A DNA stretch of 64,000 nucleotides. Source: Diplolepis rosae (taxonomy: Eukaryota; Arthropoda; Insecta; Hymenoptera; Diplolepididae). This document shows, piece by piece, positions 57,187 through 64,000 of this stretch. Each line of letters starts with the position of its first letter. Position 1 is the stretch's first letter. The stretch is from assembly GCA_030998225.1 (NCBI GenBank), contig JAPYXD010000701.1, forward strand, positions 8,354,501-8,418,500, read 5' to 3'. Made by a program: the position numbers and the translations under genes. The notes beneath the pieces are model-generated. The model had not been told where the DNA came from. It searched no databases and worked only from the letters and a program-made list of their open reading frames with translations.

Positions 57187-57712
57187 TACACTAACGGTCA
57201 AAAATTTAAGTTCACTTGTTGTTTGAGCCATTCTCAAAAAATTCTTAATTTTTGTAAAAACAATTTAACATTTTTTTTTTATGATAACATGAATGTTAAT
57301 AAAATTTTGCATCTAATGTAAAAACGTCAAATTTTGATTTTTTTGGAAAATGTTAATAACTCTAAAAATAATTAACATTTTTAAAAGTTTTTGGTCTCGT
57401 TTTAAAGGTAAATCTTCATAATAATTTTCTAACTGCTCAAAATGTTTTTAGAGTTTTTATCTAAATTCTACAATGAGGTCAAACGTAATACAAAATAGAC
57501 TTGAAATTTAAAATAAAGACTGCACTCTATATATTATATAAATAAATAAATATCAATATTTTCATAAATATTCCTAAATTCTATTAAAATATGATATACA
57601 TTGAATCATAAAAAATTCTTATAAGAAGATACACATTTTTTAAACTTTACGACTATTTTGTATCATGTTTGACCTCATAGTAGAAAACTTTCAAAAATGT
57701 TAATTATTGTTA

Positions 57713-58068
57713 GGGGCCGTTCACATAATACGTCACGCGATTTTTAGCTATTTTTACCCCCCCCCCCCCCCGTCCCATCATGCCACACATGGTCGCAAAC
57801 CTCAGCCCCCCCCCCCCTTTCGATGTCACGTCACACCTCTTAATTTTATAAAACATTTTTCGTTAACGCGTACAAAATCCAGTAAAAAAAGAAGCTATTA
57901 ATTATTATTGTAGATAATCTTTTCAGAACTTTTTTTCAAATTTCATGGGTACACATTTAATGTGTGACGTAACGCAGAGGGCAGACCCCCCTCCCAACAT
58001 GTCACACCACATCACAATTTGCAGACCCCCCCACCATAAACTGTGTGACGTATTATGTCAACGGCCCC
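57713..58068. mobile_element. Tourist-like (PIF/Harbinger-type) MITE, 356 bp
   Basis: GGGGCCGTTCACATAATACG and CGTATTATGTCAACGGCCCC form the ends, flanked by TTA (57710-57712 and 58069-58071), the 3-bp duplication expected of PIF/Harbinger elements. It includes two poly-C runs (57757-57771 and 57805-57817) and CACGTCACAC/GTGTGACG words. The superfamily is inferred from the ends and duplication only. Two small frames inside, rich in Pro and His, are artefacts of the C runs. Confidence 0.8.
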
Positions 58069-58215
58069 TTAGAGTTATTAACGTTTTCCAAGAAGATAGA
58101 AATTTGATGTTTTTTGTAATATATTTTTATAAAATTAACATTTGGCCTTTAACTTGGGATCATTGAATGCAAAATTTTATTAAGATTCGTGTTATTATCG
58201 AAAAAAAGATGTTAA

Positions 58216-58340
58216 GGTAGTTCCTTCACGAAAATTAGACCTCAGGCAAAAATATATAATTTTGCTTTCAAGAATAGCAATATTATTATTGAGGGGCTAA
58301 TTTGAAAGAAAAAAGATTATTTTTCATGAATAAAATTTGA
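58216..58340. repeat. Foldback family F, left-end relic
   Basis: TTAA then GGTAGTTCCTTCACG, AAAATTAGACCTCAGGC and AAGAATAGCAATATTATTA match the left arm of the full F element. The rest is missing. It sits inside the Tc1-like element. Confidence 0.8.
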
Positions 58341-58387
58341 CAATGGTTCAAAGAACAGGTGAACTTAAACTTTTGACCGGTAATGTA

Positions 58388-59671
58388 TTGCACTTCTAAG
58401 ATTTGTTCCATTTTTCAATAAAAATAAATTTACGCTAGAGATTTATTACCATCGGAGGATCTCTTTATTTACGTTTTCTTCAAGGCTGGCAAACAATCTA
58501 AAATTTGATAAACGATATTGGCAGTGCATGAATTTTATATGTCCCTAAATATTTATGAATTTTAAAACATGCATTAACCAAAAGCGTCTCGTGCGATATT
58601 CCTATCGTGAGATTCAGGATGCAGAACGGAAGTGATTGTCATGAATTCGTAAGATGGCATCTAAATCGAAGAGTCTGCTTGTGGCTTGTAAATTTTGTAG
58701 ATCCATCAAATGACAAATTCATGTCATCTATCCAATTATATGTTCGTCGTATAGATTGCATGACAATTCTCGAAGGCAGCCAATGTACGTATTATTTAAA
58801 TATCACTTAGTCTAGACTCTCGAGACATTCTTCGAATGAGTCATGAGTTTGAAGAAGCTCTCTTGTTCTGCTTTTGTTCAAACTCTTCCAGTAAGACCCC
58901 TCGTTTTACTCGTGAGACACTACATGTCGGATCTTATCGCATAATACATATAGGGAAAGTAATTTTTAATGACAGACGCCTAGAATATGCTGTATAAATT
59001 TCATTTATATATGTCGAGTAGTTTTTAGAATAAAATGGTCACCGCCTTTGAAAACGTAGTTTTCAGAAAAATCCATGTAAAGTTACACACTTACAAAACT
59101 ATCAGTTTCACAAGGATAGAAATTTGATGGTTGAAAATACCATTTTTTATGGTAAACTAGAACTATTAGGAATTTCTCTCAGTTAGTTCCAAAAATATGC
59201 TACTTAATATAACACGTTTCGGGAAATATCACCAAGAATTATGGTAAAAATTGAAAATTCATAAGCCAATTTTTCTACTGACAAATACCTTTAATGGAGA
59301 CTTTTACCTTGTGACTCGGTTTTCGGACTAAAATTCAACATTTTTTTTCTACAGAATGGCATAAGATATCACAATTATTATTTTTTTTGCATATTGTTCG
59401 TTTACTTCTAAAGATAAAAAATATATTTACATGAAAAGTTCGAAAAAAATTTTCGCGGTATAGTTGTCCTCGAATGTGACCTTGTCGGAAAGTTGGAGCC
59501 AAAATGTGACCATGATTTTAGCGTCTCAGGTCGACTTACACAAAAAAGCGCAACACAGTTTTAACCAGTAGCGTGTTGGCTTTCGTTCGGGATATACGTT
59601 TTCCAAAATTTTGAAATGAAACAAAATGGCATCTATTTGTAAAAAAAATGAATTTTTTGGCCTATTTTCGA
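58388..59671. other. DNA bordering the satellite, no gene recognised
   Basis: 58560-58960 is GC-richer and repeat-free, with a 67-residue plus frame (58607-58810) of unknown identity. 59040-59670 is AT-rich with words such as GACCTTGTCGGAAAGTTGG. Positions just before 59672 do not align to the satellite monomer. Confidence 0.4.
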
Positions 59672-62600
59672 TAGTTCATTTAGATATAAAAAATACGGAA
59701 AGATATGGGCTTCTTCGTGCAAAAATAATACCTCCGTGAAACTTCAAGTTTTGCTAAGTTATACACTTTTTTCCCTAGGCCAGGGAAGTTCGGAGGTACT
59801 GTAGAAAAATTCTTATATCAGATATGAATTCAGCAACTCAAAACACAGAACGATATCAGCTTTTACGTGCAAACATAAAACCTCCATGAAACCTCAAGTT
59901 TTGCTAAGTTATACACTTTTTCCCCGAGGCTAAGGAAATTCTGTGGTGATGTAGAAAAATTCTTGTCAGATATGAATTCAGCAACTCAAAATACAGAAAG
60001 ACATCAGCTTTTTCGTGCAAAAATAAAACCTTCGTGAAACCTCAAGTTTTTCTAAATTATACACTTTTTCCTCCAGGCTAGGGGAATCCTGAGGTACTGT
60101 AGAAAAATTCTTATGTCAGATATGAATTCAGCAACTCAAAATACGGAAAGACATCAGCTTTTTCGTGCAAAAATAAAACCTTCGTGAAACCTCAAGTTTT
60201 TCTGAATTATACACTTTTTCCCCGAGGCTAGGGGAATTTGGAGGTACTGTAGAAAAATTCTTGTCAGATATGAATTCAGCAACTCAAAATACAGAAAGAC
60301 ATCAGCTTTTTCGTGCAAAAATAAAACCTTCGTGAAACCTCAAGTTTTTCTAAATTATACACTTTTTCCTCCAGGCTAGGGGAATCCTGAGGTACTGTAG
60401 AAAAATTCTTATGTCAGATATGAATTCAGCAACTCAAAATACGGAAAGACATCAGCTTTTTCGTGCAAAAATAAAACCTTCGTGAAACCTCAAGTTTTTC
60501 TGAATTATACACTTTTTCCCCGAGGCTAGGGGAATTTGGAGGTACTGTAGAAAAATTATTATGTCAGATATGAATTCAGCAACTCAAAATACGGAAAGAC
60601 ATCAGCTTTTTCGTGCAAAAATAAAACCTTCGTGAAACCTCAAGTTTTTCTAAATTATATACTTTTTCCCCGAGGCTAGGGGAATTTGGAGGTACTGTAG
60701 AAAAATTCTTATGTCAGATATGAATTCAGCAACTCAAAATACGGAAAGGCATCAGCTTTTTCGTGCAAAAATAAAACCTTCGTGAAACCTCAAGTTTTTC
60801 TGAATTATACACTTTTTCCCCGAGGCTAGGGAATTTGGAGGTACTGTAGAAAAATTATTATGTCAGATATGAATTCAGCAACTCAAAATACGGAAAGACA
60901 TCAGCTTTTTCGTTGCAAAAATAAAACCTTCGTGAAACCTCAAGTTTTTCTAAGTTATATACTTATTCCCCGAGGCTAGGGGAATTTGGAGGTACTGTAG
61001 AAAAATTCTTGTCAGATATGAATTCAGCAACTCAAAATACAGAAAGACATCAGCTTTTTCGTGCAAAAATAAAACCTTCGTGAAACCTCAAGTTTTTCTA
61101 AATTATACACTTTTTCCTCCAGGCTAGGGGAATCCTGAGGTACTGTAGAAAAATTATTGTGTCAGATATGAATTCAGCAACTCAAAATACGGAAAGACAT
61201 CAGCTTTTTCGTGCAAAAATAAAACCTTCGTGAAACCTCATGTTTTTCTACAGTATACACTTTTTCCCCGAGGCTAGGGGGATTTGGAGGTACTGTAGAA
61301 AAATTCTTATGTCAGATATGAATTCAGCAACTCAAAATACGGAAAGACATCAGCTTTTTCGTGCAAAAATAAAACCTTCGTGAAACCTCAAGTTTTTCTA
61401 AATTATATACTTTTTCCCCGAGGCTAGGGGAATCCTGAGGTACTGTAGAAAAATTCTTATGTCAGATATGAATTCAGCAACTCAAAATACGGAAAGACAT
61501 CAGCTTTTTCGTGCAAAAATAAAACCTTCGTGAAACCTCAAGTTTTTCTGAATTATACACTTTTTCCCCGAGGCTAGGGGAATTTGGAGGTACTGTAGAA
61601 AAATTATTATGTCAGATATGAATTCAGCAACTCAAAATACGGAAAGACATCAGCTTTTTCGTGCAAAAATAAAACCTTCGTGAAACCTCAAGTTTTTCTA
61701 AATTATATACTTTTTCCCCGAGGCTAGGGGAATTTGGAGGTACTGTAGAAAAATTCTTATGTCAGATATGAATTCAGCAACTCAAAATACGGAAAGGCAT
61801 CAGCTTTTTCGTGCAAAAATAAAACCTTCGTGAAACCTCAAGTTTTTCTGAATTATACACTTTTTCCCCGAGGCTAGGGAATTTGGAGGTACTGTAGAAA
61901 AATTATTATGTCAGATATGAATTCAGCAACTCAAAATACGGAAAGACATCAGCTTTTTCGTTGCAAAAATAAAACCTTCGTGAAACCTCAAGTTTTTCTA
62001 AGTTATATACTTATTCCCCGAGGCTAGGGGAATTTGGAGGTACTGTAGAAAAATTCTTGTCAGATATGAATTCAGCAACTCAAAATACAGAAAGACATCA
62101 GCTTTTTCGTGCAAAAATAAAACCTTCGTGAAACCTCAAGTTTTTCTAAATTATACACTTTTTCCTCCAGGCTAGGGGAATCCTGAGGTACTGTAGAAAA
62201 ATTATTGTGTCAGATATGAATTCAGCAACTCAAAATACGGAAAGACATCAGCTTTTTCGTGCAAAAATAAAACCTTCGTGAAACCTCAAGTTTTTCTAAA
62301 TTATATACTTTTTCCCCGAGGCTAGGGGGATTTGGAGGTACTGTAGAAAAATTCTCATGTCAGATATGAATTCAGCAACTCAAAATACGGAAAGACATCA
62401 GCTTTTTCGTGCAAAAATAAAACCTTCGTGAAACCTCAAGTTTTTCTAAATTATATACTTTTTCCCCGAGGCTAGGGGAATTTGGAGGTACTGTAGAAAA
62501 ATTCTTATGTCAGATATGAATTCAGCAACTCAAAATACGGAAAGGCATCAGCTTTTTCGTGCAAAAATAAAACCTTCGTGAAACCTCAAGTTTTTCTGAA

Positions 62601-64000
62601 TTATACACTTTTTCCCCGAGGCTAGGGGAATTTGGAGGTACTGTAGAAAAATTATTATGTCAGATATGAATTCAGCAACTCAAAATACGGAAAGACATCA
62701 GCTTTTTCGTGCAAAAATAAAACCTTCGTGAAACCTCAAGTTTTTCTAAGTTATATACTTATTCCCCGAGGCTAGGGGAATTTGGAGGTACTGTAGAAAA
62801 ATTCTTGTCAGATATGAATTCAGCAACTCAAAATACAGAAAGACATCAGCTTTTTCGTGCAAAAATAAAACCTTCGTGAAACCTCAAGTTTTTCTAAATT
62901 ATACACTTTTTCCTCCAGGCTAGGGGAATCCTGAGGTACTGTAGAAAAATTCTTATGTCAGATATGAATTCAGCAACTCAAAATACGGAAAGGCATCAGC
63001 TTTTTCGTGCAAAAATAAAACCTTCGTGAAACCTCAAGTTTTTCTGAATTATACACTTTTTCCCCGAGGCTAGGGGAATTTGGAGGTACTGTAGAAAAAT
63101 TATTATGTCAGATATGAATTCAGCAACTCAAAATACGGAAAGACATCAGCTTTTTCGTGCAAAAATAAAACCTTCGTGAAACCTCAAGTTTTTCTAAGTT
63201 ATATACTTATTCCCCGAGGCTAGGGGAATTTGGAGGTACTGTAGAAAAATTCTTGTCAGATATGAATTCAGCAACTCAAAATACAGAAAGACATCAGCTT
63301 TTTCGTGCAAAAATAAAACCTTCGTGAAACCTCAAGTTTTTCTAAATTATACACTTTTTCCTCCAGGCTAGGGGAATCCTGAGGTACTGTAGAAAAATTA
63401 TTGTGTCAGATATGAATTCAGCAACTCAAAATACGGAAAGACATCAGCTTTTTCGTGCAAAAATAAAACCTTCGTGAAACCTCAAGTTTTTCTAAGTTAT
63501 ATACTTATTCCCCGAGGCTAGGGGAATTTGGAGGTACTGTAGAAAAATTCTTGTCAGATATGAATTCAGCAACTCAAAATACAGAAAGACATCAGCTTTT
63601 TCGTGCAAAAATAAAACCTTCGTGAAACCTCAAGTTTTTCTAAATTATACACTTTTTCCTCCAGGCTAGGGGAATCCTGAGGTACTGTAGAAAAATTCTT
63701 ATGTCAGATATGAATTCAGCAACTCAAAATACGGAAAGACATCAGCTTTTTCGTGCAAAAATAAAACCTTCGTGAAACCTCAAGTTTTTCTGAATTATAC
63801 ACTTTTTCCCCGAGGCTAGGGGAATTTGGAGGTACTGTAGAAAAATTATTATGTCAGATATGAATTCAGCAACTCAAAATACGGAAAGACATCAGCTTTT
63901 TCGTGCAAAAATAAAACCTTCGTGAAACCTCAAGTTTTTCTAAATTATATACTTTTTCCCCGAGGCTAGGGAATTTGGAGTTACTGGATAAAAATTCTTG
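59672..64000. repeat. Satellite DNA, 148-150 bp monomer, about 29 copies, continues past window
   Basis: Each monomer carries AGATATGAATTCAGCAACTC, then ATCAGCTTTTTCGTGCAAAA, CCTTCGTGAAACCTCAAG, CTAGGGGAAT and GGTACTGTAGAAAAATT. Starts of ATATGAATTCAG fall at 59822, 59970, 60120, 60268, 60418, 60568 and so on, to 63858. The first two monomers (from 59672 and 59822) are the most diverged, as expected at an array edge. The inner ones are nearly identical. Variants recur in fixed order with a 1,048-bp period between 60418 and 62513. The last monomer, ending GGAGTTACTGGATAAAAATTC, is again diverged. It is non-coding. Confidence 0.97.

Larger units (their letters stand above)
57189..58385. mobile_element. 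Tc1-like non-autonomous element, with two nested repeats
   Basis: CACTAACGGTCAAAAATTTA and, complemented at the right, CATTACCGGTCAAAAGTTTA are the ends, with TA outside each. Both continue with AGTTCACnTGTTnTTTGAnCCATT. A CACTACCGGTCAAAAGTTT-like end is typical of Tc1 elements. The arms are self-complementary well inward (TTAATAACTCTAAAAATAA and GTTATTAACGTTTTCC). A Tourist-like MITE and an F relic are nested inside. Confidence 0.8.

Noticed and set aside
57707..58166. Pro/His-rich frames as secreted or low-complexity proteins
   Set aside because: They lie in the Tourist-like MITE and derive from its poly-C tracts and inverted ends.
59672..64000. Regular repeats as a CRISPR array
   Set aside because: The repeat unit is 148-150 bp with no unique spacers. 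Neighbouring units are nearly identical over their whole length, so this is satellite DNA.
1..64000. Bacterial operon, prophage or defence island
   Set aside because: There are no long coding frames, ribosome-binding sites or dense gene packing. Composition and transposon content are those of an animal nuclear genome.

Overview
This 64 kb window is AT-rich animal nuclear DNA, most likely from an arthropod and probably an insect. The reasons are two mariner and one Tc1-type transposase relics, many TA- and TTAA-flanked miniature inverted-repeat elements (MITEs), a probable Transib derivative, and a homogenised 150-bp satellite. I found no bacterial, phage or organellar signature, no rRNA and no convincing host protein-coding exon. 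It reads as a gene desert or very long intron filled with decayed, nested, mostly non-autonomous transposons, and every transposase relic is broken. Layout. 0-7 kb: TA- and TTAA-flanked MITEs, including a chain of TTAA elements at 2.9-6.3 kb. 7.2-8.4 kb: an unusually CpG- and pyrimidine-rich island that may be host regulatory or exonic DNA. 8.9-9.1 kb: a CACTGAGAAAA-ended MITE. 10.7-13.8 kb: two abutting TTAA-type elements, one carrying a TA element and the other a mariner that itself carries a foldback insert. 15.8-19.5 kb: a three-layer nest, with a probable Transib-derived element inside a Tc1 element inside a mariner. 21-30.3 kb: MITEs with self-iterating interiors, a decayed tandem repeat and a GGGGCC-rich nested element. 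30.3-32.3 kb: mostly unique DNA. 32.3-44.7 kb: the heartland of a roughly 1.3-1.4 kb repeat family, called family A here, which carries a GC hairpin and a (GACA)n microsatellite and occurs twice as head-to-head inverted pairs. 45-54 kb: more TTAA elements, a roughly 500-bp tandem duplication with an interrupting MITE, and two large palindromes. 54-57 kb: featureless AT-rich DNA. 57.2-58.4 kb: a Tc1-like MITE containing a Tourist-like MITE. 59.67 kb to the window end: about 29 monomers of a 148-150 bp satellite with a 7-monomer (1,048 bp) higher-order repeat. The features work together only as an insertion history. Paralogous empty sites let several insertions be ordered exactly: Tc1 into the last codons of mariner, the Transib-like element into Tc1, family A into a TTAA element, and a MITE into a tandem-repeat unit. 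The most unusual theme is that at least six element families with different sequences share one design: a short TA-flanked terminal repeat, often CACTGAGAAAA-like, and an interior built almost wholly from repeats of one short near-palindromic word. No novel defence, metabolic or RNA-guided system is supported by this sequence.
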